Assembly (NCBI RefSeq): GCF_003985125.1
Contig: NZ_ML133572.1
Location: 124,001-188,000 of the forward strand
Reading direction: 5' to 3'
Length of the DNA stretch: 64,000 bases
Source: Rhizobium phaseoli
GTDB taxonomy: Bacteria > Pseudomonadota > Alphaproteobacteria > Rhizobiales > Rhizobiaceae
Below, piece after piece: positions 8,402 through 16,322 of the stretch (positions are counted from its first letter, which is position 1; the number at the start of each line of letters is the position of its first letter). The translations under genes and the position numbers were made by a program. Below the pieces are notes generated by a model. The model ran no database searches and was not told the DNA's origin. It saw only the letters and a list, made by a program, of their open reading frames with translations.

Positions 8402-9277
8402 TCAGGCGGCAATGTTTCCGATCTGATTGAGCTCGTCGATAACCTCATCCGGCAGAACAAGCGCGGCAGCGGCAAGGTTCTCCTTGAGATGGCCGACGGA
8501 CGAGGTGCCGGGGATCAGCAGGATGTTCGGCGCTCGGCGCAGCAGCCATGCGAGCGCCACCTGCATGGGCGTCGCATCAAGGCGTGCGGCGACATCGGAC
8601 AGGGTGGATGACTGCAGCGGGCTGAAGCCGCCGAGCGGGAAGAAGGGCACATAGGCGGTGCCGTCTCGGGCGAGCTCGTCGATCAGGCGATCGTCGGCCC
8701 GATGAGCCAGATTATACTGGTTCTGCACGCAGATGATCTCGGTGACCCCGCGCCCTTCGGCGATCTGCTTCGATGTGGCGTTGCTTAGGCCCACGTGACG
8801 GACCAAGCCCTGCTGCTGAAGGTCGGCAAGTACCGTCAGGGGTGCTTCTATCGAGCCTTCGGCAGGGCCATGAATGTCGAACATGATTCTGAGGTTGACG
8901 ACGTCAAGCACATCCAGGCCGAGGTTGCGGAGGTTGTCGTGTACGGCTTGCGTAAGCTCTTCCCGCGAGAAGGCCGGAATCCAGGATCCGTCGGCGCCGC
9001 GCCGCGCGCCGATCTTGGTGACGATGACGAGATCATCGCGATAGGGGTGGAGGGCTTCGCGGATGATCCGGTTGGTGACTTGCGGGCCGTAGAAATCGCT
9101 GGTGTCGACGTGATTGACACCGCTGGCAACCGCCTCGCGCAGCACCGCAAGCGCGGCGCCGTGATCCCTGGGCGGGCCGAACACGCCAGGCCCGGCGAGT
9201 TGCATGGCGCCATACCCAAGTCGTTTGACGGTGCGGTCGCCGAGATTGAAGCTGCCGGCCTGATCGATAATGGACAT
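8402..9277 (-). CDS. Aldo/keto reductase family oxidoreductase
   Basis: A 291-residue NADPH-type aldo/keto reductase starting MSIIDQAGSFNLGDRTVKR. The start at 9277 is fixed by AAAGGAG on the minus strand; a longer reading has no such site. DTSDFYG gives the catalytic Asp and Tyr and VIVTKIG the Lys. At the fourth tetrad position the protein reads VVNLR, so Asn stands where classical members have His. The cofactor-end motifs VGLSNA and IPGTSSVGHLKENL are present. The gene is divergent from a LysR regulator 97 bp away, which probably controls it. Substrate unknown. Confidence 0.88.
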   Translation of the reverse strand: MSIIDQAGSFNLGDRTVKRLGYGAMQLAGPGVFGPPRDHGAALAVLREAVASGVNHVDTSDFYGPQVTNRIIREALHPYRDDLVIVTKIGARRGADGSWIPAFSREELTQAVHDNLRNLGLDVLDVVNLRIMFDIHGPAEGSIEAPLTVLADLQQQGLVRHVGLSNATSKQIAEGRGVTEIICVQNQYNLAHRADDRLIDELARDGTAYVPFFPLGGFSPLQSSTLSDVAARLDATPMQVALAWLLRRAPNILLIPGTSSVGHLKENLAAAALVLPDEVIDELNQIGNIAA

Positions 9278-9374
9278 GATCTCACTCCTTTCAAGAGATG
9301 CGGCCAAGACTACGCCTTGGCGGGTCGTATGATAATCGGCTACAATCAGTACAGGCCGTGCGGAGTGGCGAACA

Positions 9375-10286
9375 GTGAAAGCAGATTTGAGCGATCTCAA
9401 TGCCTTTGTCGCCGTGGCGCGGGCCGGCGGTTTTCGCGAGGCGGCGCGGGGCAGCGGCAGCAGCGCCTCCTTCCTGAGCGAAGCGGTGCGTCGCCTCGAG
9501 GCTGAGCTCGGGGTCAGACTGCTGAACCGCACGACGCGTAGCGTCGTTCCAACGGAAGCAGGCAAGGGCCTGCTGGAACGGCTTGGCCCTGCCTTGACGG
9601 AGGTGGAGGCCGCGCTCGACGTGGTCAACCGATTTCGCGACAGGCCAGCCGGTTCGCTGCGGCTCAATGTACCGGTCAGCGCGGCGCGCCTGGTGCTGCC
9701 AGCTATCATTCCGCCATTCCTCGCCGCCTATCCCGATATTCGCCTCGAGATCGTCGCCGAGGAGAGCTTCGTCGACGTGCTTGCTGCCGGATGCGATGCC
9801 GGCATCCGCTATGACGAGCGGCTGGAGCAGGATATGATCGCGATACCGATCGGGCCGCGCCGGCAGCGCTTTGCCACCGCCGCGTCGCCGGCCTATCTCG
9901 ACCGTCATGGCCGGCCGCAACATCCGGGCCAACTCCTCGACCACGCCTGCCTGCTGGGCCGTTTTGACAGCGGTGCGCTGACGACGCCCTGGGAATATGA
10001 GCGGGACGGCGAAGTGGTGCGGGTCGAACCATCGGGACCATTGATCGTCAAAGTCGGCGGGGCGACCGATCTGTCTGTCGACGCCGCCATAGCGGGCACG
10101 GGCGTAATCAGCATTTTCGAAGACTGGCTGCGCCCGTATTTTGACAGCGGCGTTCTCGAGCCAATTCTCGAGCCCTGGTGGCAGCGCTTTTCCGGGCCGT
10201 TTCTCTATTATCCCGGACGGCGCCTGGTGCCCGCCCCGCTCCGCGCCTTCATCGACTTCGTCAAGGCGTCAGCCAGCCCGGCTTGA
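9375..10286 (+). CDS. LysR-family transcriptional regulator
   Basis: A 303-residue regulator from a GTG start preceded by GGAG. The N-terminal winged helix-turn-helix reads LNAFVAVARAGGFREAARG through RRLEAELGVRLLNRTTRSV. The rest is the LysR effector domain with the LRLNVPVSAARLVLPAIIPPF strand pattern. It is divergent from the aldo/keto reductase gene and is the best candidate for its regulator. It belongs to the CrgA-like group by its overall pattern, but the inducer cannot be told. Confidence 0.88.
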   Translation: MKADLSDLNAFVAVARAGGFREAARGSGSSASFLSEAVRRLEAELGVRLLNRTTRSVVPTEAGKGLLERLGPALTEVEAALDVVNRFRDRPAGSLRLNVPVSAARLVLPAIIPPFLAAYPDIRLEIVAEESFVDVLAAGCDAGIRYDERLEQDMIAIPIGPRRQRFATAASPAYLDRHGRPQHPGQLLDHACLLGRFDSGALTTPWEYERDGEVVRVEPSGPLIVKVGGATDLSVDAAIAGTGVISIFEDWLRPYFDSGVLEPILEPWWQRFSGPFLYYPGRRLVPAPLRAFIDFVKASASPA

Positions 10287-10308
10287 ACGAAGTTGCCCGG
10301 CGTTAAAC

Positions 10309-10396
10309 CGCGTCGCGACCTTTCAGACTCGCTCCCTGCGCGTTAGTTCTTTATTTTCTCGCATGTCGTTGAGGCAAAACCGCTGCACACTTTTGT
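10309..10396 (-). repeat. Dispersed rhizobial intergenic repeat, copy 1
   Basis: About 88 bp whose minus strand contains CAAAAGTGTGCAGCGGTTTT, then CAACGACATGCG, and ends CTGAAAGGTCGCGACGCGGT. The same blocks in the same order occur at 36967-37056 on the plus strand. It fills the space between the convergent LysR and FMN-binding genes. It resembles the palindromic mosaic repeats described from rhizobia; I cannot assign the named family with certainty. Confidence 0.75.
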
Positions 10397-10406
10397 ACGG
10401 CATGCT

Positions 10407-10886
10407 TTAGAGCTTGACCTCGACGTTGTCGCCCATGTCCGGTTTGCTGTTGGAGACCGCTGCGGCCGCCATTTTGATGTAGCTGATAATCGTGCCTGGG
10501 CTGTCCCAATATTCGGCCGAAGACGGGGTAATCTTGAGAATACGGATGGAGGGGTCGTCAGGGTTGTCCCACCATGCCTTTGCCGGTGTCGCCCACAAAT
10601 CCCTGATCTTCTCGCGATCGTTCTGTACCTCGGCCGTTCCCGATACGGAGACATATTTCTGTCCCTTGGTGTCGGCGAAGGCCAGGCAGACGTTGGGCCA
10701 GCGGGCGATCTCATCGTCCTTGTGGCTGGCAAGATCGGTTAGAAAATAGACCGCGTTTTCAAGCTGTGCGCTATAGGCTGACATCGGGCGGGCGCGCAGG
10801 CCGTCGCCGTTGCGGGTTGTCAGCATGCAGAAGCCGATCCTGTCGATCAATTCCCACACGCGCGTTACATCGTCATGCTCGACCAT
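10407..10886 (-). CDS. Pyridoxamine 5'-phosphate oxidase-like FMN-binding stress protein
   Basis: A 159-residue protein starting MVEHDDVTRVWELIDR. It has the split-barrel pattern of the general stress protein 26 family: FCMLTTRNGDGLRARPMS, AVYFLTDLASHKDDEI, VCLAFADTKGQKYVSVSG and a C-terminal ITPSSAEYWDSPG. Members bind FMN or F420; the substrate is generally unknown. The start is chosen because GGAG lies six bases before this ATG. The stop codon abuts the dispersed repeat at 10309-10396. Confidence 0.85.
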   Translation of the reverse strand: MVEHDDVTRVWELIDRIGFCMLTTRNGDGLRARPMSAYSAQLENAVYFLTDLASHKDDEIARWPNVCLAFADTKGQKYVSVSGTAEVQNDREKIRDLWATPAKAWWDNPDDPSIRILKITPSSAEYWDSPGTIISYIKMAAAAVSNSKPDMGDNVEVKL

Positions 10887-10947
10887 TATTATCTCCATCT
10901 GTACAAAAGACGGAGTAACCATCTGCTGGCGTCGATGTTCCCGTGGC

Positions 10948-11523
10948 TTACTGCGCTAACTCTCGGAAGGTGACCGAATAACGCAGACGGTCGACGGGCG
11001 GGATCGAATGTTCCCAGAGCTTTCTTGACGCGCCGGCCAGAAGATAGGCTGAGCCGGGATCAAGCACGAACGACTGCCGCTGCCATTTGTCGCCGGTCCG
11101 GCGTCTCAGCCTGAAGGTGCAGGACGAAAGCAGCGAAATGCCAACGACCCGGCCGAACACGGATTTGTCTCTGTGCCAGCCAATTGGAGCGCCGGGTGTG
11201 TATTCGGTCACGAGAGCCTGCTCGAGCGCCTCCGCGACGATTCCAGCGAAACCTGCGGCGACCTCACGAATGGGAAGCAGCAATGACGGTATCGGCTCTG
11301 TTTTCCTGATGCTCTGACTGTCGAAGTCGTATTTCCACCCGAAGGAAACCGTCCTGCGCTTGCCTTCGAACCCATGGAAGTCGAAGGCTTTGAACGGCAG
11401 GGCGGGTATCGCTTCGAGAACGGAGCGCTGCAGATCCGGGAGAACGATATCAGGGGAATATCGGAACCCCTCCGGAAAGCGGTCGTCGGCCACACCAAAG
11501 AGATCCTGTTGCGCCGTCACCAT
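10948..11523 (-). CDS. AlkB-like 2-oxoglutarate/Fe(II) dioxygenase
   Basis: A 191-residue protein with the AlkB fold. The iron ligands appear as H117, D119 (GWHRDK) and H172 (LWEHSIP). The 2-oxoglutarate arginines are R181 and R187 (RYSVTFR). Lengths and spacing match bacterial AlkB homologues that remove methyl groups from DNA or RNA bases. It lies just downstream of a small unknown gene and bS21, all on the minus strand, so the three may be cotranscribed. No Ada gene is nearby. Confidence 0.85.
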   Translation of the reverse strand: MVTAQQDLFGVADDRFPEGFRYSPDIVLPDLQRSVLEAIPALPFKAFDFHGFEGKRRTVSFGWKYDFDSQSIRKTEPIPSLLLPIREVAAGFAGIVAEALEQALVTEYTPGAPIGWHRDKSVFGRVVGISLLSSCTFRLRRRTGDKWQRQSFVLDPGSAYLLAGASRKLWEHSIPPVDRLRYSVTFRELAQ

Positions 11524-11530
11524 TCGTTCC

Positions 11531-11725
11531 TCAATGCACGCTTGGCGTTTCCATGACCATTGCGAAGTCTTCCGCGACCAGTTCGCTGACGGCTATGAGG
11601 ATTTCCTCCCGTGAAAAGCCGGAGGTCAGCGCACGCTGGATCAGGTCCTGCAGATCCGGCTCGACCACGTCACGGCAATCCTCGAGGCGTTCTTCTGAAA
11701 CGGCAAGACTATTCAATTCGTCCAT
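11531..11725 (-). CDS. Small hypothetical protein
   Basis: A 64-residue acidic protein, MDELNSLAVSEERLEDCRDV at its start, with no membrane segment. Residues 25-50 (QDLIQRALTSGFSREEILIA) look like a short helical pair similar to small alphaproteobacterial regulatory peptides, but I do not recognise a family. AGGAT lies upstream of the ATG. It is seven bases from the AlkB-like gene downstream and 23 bases from the bS21 stop, which supports an operon of three genes. Confidence 0.6.
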   Translation of the reverse strand: MDELNSLAVSEERLEDCRDVVEPDLQDLIQRALTSGFSREEILIAVSELVAEDFAMVMETPSVH

Positions 11726-11748
11726 TGTCTATCCTTTCGGGAAAGCTA

Positions 11749-11982
11749 TTAACGTGTTGCCGTCTGCTTGCGCCCGGTCAGCAGTCCTTCGCGCTGCATC
11801 TTCTTGCGTGCGGCCTTGCGCTGCCGGCTGATCGCCTGGGCTTTTTCTCTGACGCGGCGTTCGGACGGCTTCTCATAGGCGCGCCGTTCCTTCATTTCGC
11901 GGAACAGACCTTCGCGCTGCATTTTCTTTTTCAGCGCCCTCAGGGCTTGATCGACGTTGTTGTCTCTGACGAGTACCTGCAT
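11749..11982 (-). CDS. rpsU: 30S ribosomal protein bS21
   Basis: A 77-residue basic protein beginning [20 protein letters not shown], the standard alphaproteobacterial bS21 sequence. It binds the small subunit near the 3' end of 16S rRNA and assists initiation. AAGGAG lies seven bases before this ATG; the ATG two codons earlier is too close to it. KKMQREGL occurs twice (helix start and C-terminus), as is usual in this branch. Rhizobia often carry several rpsU copies; one on an accessory replicon next to an alkylation-repair gene suggests conditional expression. Confidence 0.92.
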   Translation of the reverse strand: MQVLVRDNNVDQALRALKKKMQREGLFREMKERRAYEKPSERRVREKAQAISRQRKAARKKMQREGLLTGRKQTATR

Positions 11983-12620
11983 TCGCATTCTCCTTGTTGG
12001 ATGGTGGGTCGATCTCTGTCAGCCGCGTTATCAGGTAAATCAGACCTGCATTCATGGCGGCTAAAAAGGGAAATACCTTTCACGCTCCAGCAGTCTCGGA
12101 CGGGATCCCGACCCTTGCGCCGGCCGATCAGCGGCCGCAACCGCAGTCGCGATATTTCGTGGTTCAAAGAAATCCTCTGACGGCGGTCGGCGGAATCAGC
12201 TCGCTGCTGGGATTGTCCAAGGGCCGCCCGGATGGCGCATGCCGCCGATCCTATTGCGTTCATTCACCTGTCGGCACCGCTTTGAGGGTCCGGTCAGATC
12301 GGCTGCGGCCTTAAGGTAGGTGCCAGGGTCACGGATTGCAATGCCGTGCAGCCGCCATAGAAGCAAGCGTCAGAAGAGTGTCGGCAACATAGTCACGGGG
12401 CAGGTTCTTTCAAGTTTACCGGGTGTAAATTGGTCGAAATTGCTTCAAATTTGATTGGTGCAGATAACGTATTGGTCGCTTTATGAGCACGCATACACGT
12501 TATGGATGAATGTTAACCTTGCGCTAAATACCCCATTGACTTGCATGATTAATAAGTTGTTAAAGAAGCCGCTCGCGAAGGTCAAAATGACCCACTGATA
12601 AACAATTTTAGGAGAAACTA
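11983..12620. other. Intergenic region upstream of the adhesin gene
   Basis: About 640 bp between the divergent bS21 and RapA-like genes. The right half is AT-rich. A possible promoter for the adhesin is TTGACT (12536-12541) with TTAAAG 18 bases later (12560-12565). An open frame at 12054-12314 has no ribosome site or recognisable sequence, and I do not call it. Confidence 0.45.
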
Positions 12621-13337
12621 ATGGCTTCCCCGATTCACGCAACTGACGATAGTGCAACTTTTCAAGAAACCGACGTAATTTCCGGCAATCTTCTTTCCAA
12701 CGATTCCTCCGACAACGGTCACCTGTTCCTGCGCGCCTTCGACCAGCAGACAGTCGGTGCCAAGCAGGCCGGTCAGATCACCGAAATCCACGGCGATTAC
12801 GGCACGTTCTTCGTCAAGGCCGACGGCAGCTATACCTATGTTCTGAGCGACGCTGCCAAGATCGGTTTCACCCATGGTGAGACGCTGGTCGAAAAGGTTT
12901 CCTACAAGATCTCCGACGGCGCCGGCCACACCGACTTCGGCCTGTTCACCCTGAACATCCAGGGCGTGACCCAGATCAAGCCGGTCGCGGTCGATGACAC
13001 CTACAGCTTCACCGAAGGCCATGCCATCGGCGGCAACGTTCTGGACAACGACATTGCCGGCGACAACGGCAAGATGTTCCTGCGCCAGTTCCTGAGCACC
13101 AAGGTAGACGCCGCTGCGGACGCCGTAACCGACGTTGCCGGCACCTATGGCACGTTCCATGTCAAGTCGGATGGCACGTTCACCTACGACCTGACGGCCG
13201 ATCTGGATGCAGGCGTGACCTACACGGAAGTTCTTCGTTACTACAAGATCTCCGACGGCGAAGGCCATACGGACACTGCCAAGGTGACGCTCAACATCCT
13301 CGGCACGGACGCTCATCCCGACGGCGTCGGTGTTTGA
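12621..13337 (+). CDS. RapA-like secreted adhesin with two cadherin-like domains
   Basis: A 238-residue acidic protein made of two tandem repeats of about 115 residues. Each contains a DD(S/T)..F.E/T opening, a LDND- or LSND-type turn, YGTFFVKADGSYTY or YGTFHVKSDGTFTY, and YKISDG(A/E)GHTD. This is the VCBS/cadherin-like pattern of Rhizobium RapA1/RapA2, calcium-binding proteins exported by the PrsDE type I system. Acidic D-x-D positions fit calcium binding. There is no Sec signal peptide. AGGAG precedes the ATG, and a strong terminator follows. It is likely to act in attachment or biofilm; the exact Rap paralogue cannot be decided. Confidence 0.82.
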   Translation: MASPIHATDDSATFQETDVISGNLLSNDSSDNGHLFLRAFDQQTVGAKQAGQITEIHGDYGTFFVKADGSYTYVLSDAAKIGFTHGETLVEKVSYKISDGAGHTDFGLFTLNIQGVTQIKPVAVDDTYSFTEGHAIGGNVLDNDIAGDNGKMFLRQFLSTKVDAAADAVTDVAGTYGTFHVKSDGTFTYDLTADLDAGVTYTEVLRYYKISDGEGHTDTAKVTLNILGTDAHPDGVGV

Positions 13338-13361
13338 TCCGAAGCAATAGATCAGTGAGAC

Positions 13362-13393
13362 AAGACGCCCGCCGCACAATCGGCGGGCGTCTT
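13362..13393 (+). terminator. Terminator of the RapA-like gene
   Basis: AAGACGCCCGCCG (13362-13374) pairs perfectly with CGGCGGGCGTCTT (13381-13393) around a six-base loop. It lies 25 bases after the adhesin stop. The A/T ends of the stem give a short U-run on the transcript. Confidence 0.8.
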
Positions 13394-13504
13394 CGCATCC
13401 GCTTTCTTGACACATGCTTTCTGAATATAGTTGCTCGTAATCCTTTTTAGCTAGTTCTTATAAAATCCTCGTGGGCGTAGTCTTGATGTTCGGAGGACAC
13501 GCCG

Positions 13505-13693
13505 TTGACCGAACACATCGAACCCAGCCAAATCGAAACGGACGACCTGACGAAAGTCTGGTCCGTCACCGAGTTCTGCGCTCGTCACCATATCGATACC
13601 GAGGAACAGGCGCAGCTGCTCAAACTTTTCGGGCCGTTCGCGACCGCCTGCGAACTGCTGCACAATGCCAGACGTGCTCAGCGATTCAGATAA
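13505..13693 (+). CDS. Small unknown protein, paralogue of the one at 48296
   Basis: A 62-residue protein from a TTG start, with GGAGGA nine bases upstream. Its core KVWSVTEFCARHHIDTEEQA and LLKLFGPFATACELLHNARR matches, position for position, the pattern IWSVFEFARRY...ENRLLMLYGPTAS...LLANAQR of the gene at 48296-48484. No membrane segment; predicted mostly helical. I do not recognise a named family; it somewhat resembles DUF3606 proteins in size. Function unknown. Confidence 0.65.
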   Translation: MTEHIEPSQIETDDLTKVWSVTEFCARHHIDTEEQAQLLKLFGPFATACELLHNARRAQRFR

Positions 13694-13807
13694 TATCCTT
13701 TATTCTTCCCTCGCTCTTCTCTGCCGAAGAGGAACGGTTCCGACATACGTCCGGGGTTGGGCTCTGACCGTGCGTTCGCGGGCGACTGCCTAATGTTGCA
13801 GTGTGCT

Positions 13808-13831
13808 CCGCGCGTCTGAACAGACGCGCGG
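13808..13831. terminator. GC-rich hairpin, first of a matching pair
   Basis: CCGCGCGTCT and AGACGCGCGG pair perfectly around GAAC, followed by CGCTTTG. Nearly the same element, including the CGCTTTG tail, occurs at 50503-50526. It may end transcription of the small gene at 13505. Confidence 0.55.
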
Positions 13832-13906
13832 CGCTTTGCGGCAATTTCCTGAATTGCTCCTCGCTTTCTGCACAAAATCTGCAATCCGGCGCGGCATCTT
13901 CCCGCC

Positions 13907-14095
13907 ATGAGCAAGAACGCCAGCCCGCCCCGCCCCGCACTCCCCGCTTTGCCGGATCGCCTCCGCAATGACGGATGGTGGCTGACGGAAGAGTCTCAAC
14001 ACACCCCTGCCGCGACGAGATCGGACACCCAGCTGATCGTGATCAGAACGCGGCCTTTGCAAAAGGAGCAGCAATGGATACAGCCGATATTTTGA
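13907..14095 (+). CDS. Possible small hypothetical protein overlapping the next gene
   Basis: A 62-residue open frame, proline-rich at its start and containing RLRNDGWWLTEESQHTP. It overlaps the following membrane-protein gene by 22 bases, and that gene's ribosome site lies inside it, which would suit translational coupling. No convincing ribosome site precedes its own ATG and I recognise no family, so it may be spurious. Confidence 0.3.
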   Translation: MSKNASPPRPALPALPDRLRNDGWWLTEESQHTPAATRSDTQLIVIRTRPLQKEQQWIQPIF

Positions 14096-15570
14096 CAGAG
14101 CCGATGACGATCAAACGCGGCAGCGGCCGGACCGTGACGCTGCTTGCGCTGGTGGCGCTTGCGGATTTTCTGATCTTTGGCCAGGAGCTCGGGATAAACC
14201 TCTTCCTATTTGCGCTCGCCGTCTGCGCCGGCATTCTGTTTTCGGCCAGGCGGGGTCCGCAGTTTTCCATGGCGGCTTTCCTGTTCGGTCTTTTGGTCCT
14301 GTCGTCGGCGCCCCTTGTGGAAGCGGCCTCGCTCACGGGCCTCGTCCTCTGCTTCTGCGCACTGATGTCGGTTGCTCTCGTCCGCGCCAGATTGATGCCT
14401 CGCCGCCTTACGGGCCTGCCCCTGGTGTTTTTGCGCTTCGCCCTCGTCATTCCCCTACGGCTTGCCGAGAGTATCCGAAAATATTTTGCCACCCCGGCCA
14501 AACGATTTTCTTTTGCCGTGGTCCGACAAGGCGTCGGCCTCTGGATCATGCCGCTCGTTCTCGCTGCGATCTTTGTATCTCTCTTTGCTGCGGCCAATCC
14601 GCTGATCGAGATCGCGCTGCGCAGCATCGATTTTGCCGTTTTGCTGCAGTTCCTCGATCTTTGGCGGATCGGCTTCTGGACGATGACCGCTATGGTGGTC
14701 TGGGCGATGCTGCGGCCGCGCCTGAAGCGTCGCGTTGCAAGATCGCAAGCCGGCAGATCTTTCATGATCGTACCCACCAGGAATGCGCCGCTCGGCCAAG
14801 CTTCGCTGTTGCGATCGCTCATCTTGTTCAACGCAATTTTTGCCGTGCAGACGCTTCTCGATCTCGTCTATCTCTGGGGCGGCGCCGATCTGCCCGAGCA
14901 TATGAGCCACGCCGAATATGCGCATCGCGGTGCCTATCCGCTGATTGCCACCGCACTTCTCGCCGCCGGTTTCGTGCTCGTCGCCATGCGCCGCGGCGGC
15001 CCCGGCGATCATAGCGCACTGATCCGCGGCCTCGTCCATGCCTGGATCGGCCAGAATGTTCTGCTCTGCCTGTCGTCGATGCTGCGGCTCGGGCTTTACG
15101 TCGAGGTCTATTCGCTAACGGAACTGCGTGTCGCTGCCGGTCTCTGGATGGGCCTCGTCGCCATCGGCCTTGTCTTGATCCTGCTCCGGATTCTGTTCAA
15201 CCGTTCCAACGCGTGGCTGATCGCCGCGAACCTCGCCTCGCTCCTTATCGCTCTCTACATCAGTTCCTTCATCGATTTTCCGGCTTTCATCGCCCGCTTC
15301 AATGTCGCCCATAGCCAGGAGGTCAGCCAGGAAGGCCCGCCGCTCGATCTTGCCTATCTCTCTTCGCTCGGCCCTTCCGCCATTCCGGCGCTCGATCGCT
15401 ATATCCGGATGCTGCCGGATCACCTGATCGACAAGAAGAGCGAAGCGATGACGGTTCGTTACCATCTCTCCAGGAATTTTGAGATCCGCCGGCGCGACTG
15501 GCGGAACTGGACCTTCCGTTCCGCACGGCTGGAGAGCTATCTCTTGTCTTCTGCGACCATTGCAAGATAG
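14074..15570 (+). CDS. DUF4173/DUF4153-type multi-pass membrane protein
   Basis: A 498-residue inner-membrane protein with roughly ten or more hydrophobic helices, starting MDTADILTEPMTIKRGSG. AAAGGAG five bases upstream fixes the start; a reading 33 codons longer has no site. The C-terminal soluble tail has LDRYIRMLPDHLIDKKSEAM and a basic end, as seen in DUF4173 proteins. Function of the family is unknown. It lies 47 bp upstream of a response regulator and sensor kinase, so it may be their target or a third signalling component. Confidence 0.75.
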   Translation: MDTADILTEPMTIKRGSGRTVTLLALVALADFLIFGQELGINLFLFALAVCAGILFSARRGPQFSMAAFLFGLLVLSSAPLVEAASLTGLVLCFCALMSVALVRARLMPRRLTGLPLVFLRFALVIPLRLAESIRKYFATPAKRFSFAVVRQGVGLWIMPLVLAAIFVSLFAAANPLIEIALRSIDFAVLLQFLDLWRIGFWTMTAMVVWAMLRPRLKRRVARSQAGRSFMIVPTRNAPLGQASLLRSLILFNAIFAVQTLLDLVYLWGGADLPEHMSHAEYAHRGAYPLIATALLAAGFVLVAMRRGGPGDHSALIRGLVHAWIGQNVLLCLSSMLRLGLYVEVYSLTELRVAAGLWMGLVAIGLVLILLRILFNRSNAWLIAANLASLLIALYISSFIDFPAFIARFNVAHSQEVSQEGPPLDLAYLSSLGPSAIPALDRYIRMLPDHLIDKKSEAMTVRYHLSRNFEIRRRDWRNWTFRSARLESYLLSSATIAR

Positions 15571-15617
15571 GACGAGAACGACGACAACAGGCACGACAAA
15601 CCAACACAGGACCGGTG

Positions 15618-16322
15618 ATGGCGCCCCGCATTCTCGTCGTCGATGATGAACCTCACATTCGCGATGTGATCTGTTTTGCTGTTGAGCGCGCAGGCCTGAC
15701 ACCGACGGCTGTTCGCAGCGGCTCCGAAGCGATGGCGGCCTTCCGCCGCGGCAATATCGATCTGATCATTCTCGATATTGGCATGCCCGATATGGATGGT
15801 CTGGAGGTCTGCCGCCAGATCCGCAAGACATCGGGATTGCCGATCCTGTTCCTGTCCGCCCGCGACGAGGAGATCGACAGGATATTGGGGCTCGAAATCG
15901 GTGGCGACGACTATGTCACCAAGCCTTTCAGCCCGCGTGAACTCATCGCGAGGGTCAAGGCGATATTGAAGCGAAGCGGCAACGGGGCGGCGCCCGGCAG
16001 ACGCCATGCCGCCCTTGTCGCCGGCGAGATCAGCCTGGATCGCCACGGCCGGACCGTCATGTTCGGCGACAGCGCCCTCGCGATGACGGCCTTGGAATTC
16101 GCGATCCTGGAAGCGTTGCTGTCGCGTCCCGGTATGGTCTTCAGCCGCGAACAATTGATGCAATCGGCCTACGGCGCAGGCACCTACGTCGCCGACCGGA
16201 CGATCGACAGCCATATCCGCAACATTAGAGCCAAATTCACGGCGGTCGGCGGTACCGGGATCATCGCGACTGTTCACGGCATCGGCTTCAAGCTAAGCGG
16301 TGAAATCGGGAGGAAGGCCTGA
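15618..16322 (+). CDS. OmpR-family response regulator
   Basis: A 234-residue two-domain regulator. The receiver domain has the acidic pair D9-D10, phospho-acceptor D53 (ILDIGMPDMDG) and the conserved Lys in YVTKPFSPREL. The C-terminal winged helix contains ALAMTALEFAILEALLSRPG and DRTIDSHIRNIRAKF. I take the ATG at 15618; a GTG three bases earlier is possible. Its stop overlaps the kinase start (TGATG), so the two are coupled. The overall pattern resembles CreB of the CreBC system, but the signal is unknown. Confidence 0.9.
   Translation: MAPRILVVDDEPHIRDVICFAVERAGLTPTAVRSGSEAMAAFRRGNIDLIILDIGMPDMDGLEVCRQIRKTSGLPILFLSARDEEIDRILGLEIGGDDYVTKPFSPRELIARVKAILKRSGNGAAPGRRHAALVAGEISLDRHGRTVMFGDSALAMTALEFAILEALLSRPGMVFSREQLMQSAYGAGTYVADRTIDSHIRNIRAKFTAVGGTGIIATVHGIGFKLSGEIGRKA

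Noticed and set aside
11749..11982. The KKMQREGL duplication inside bS21 as evidence of a recent internal duplication
   Set aside because: As far as I recall, alphaproteobacterial bS21 proteins commonly end with a second QREGL segment, so this is ordinary for the family.
12054..12314. An 86-codon plus-strand open frame in the gap before the adhesin gene
   Set aside because: No ribosome site, no family resemblance, and it changes from lysine-rich to proline/arginine-rich text without domain character.
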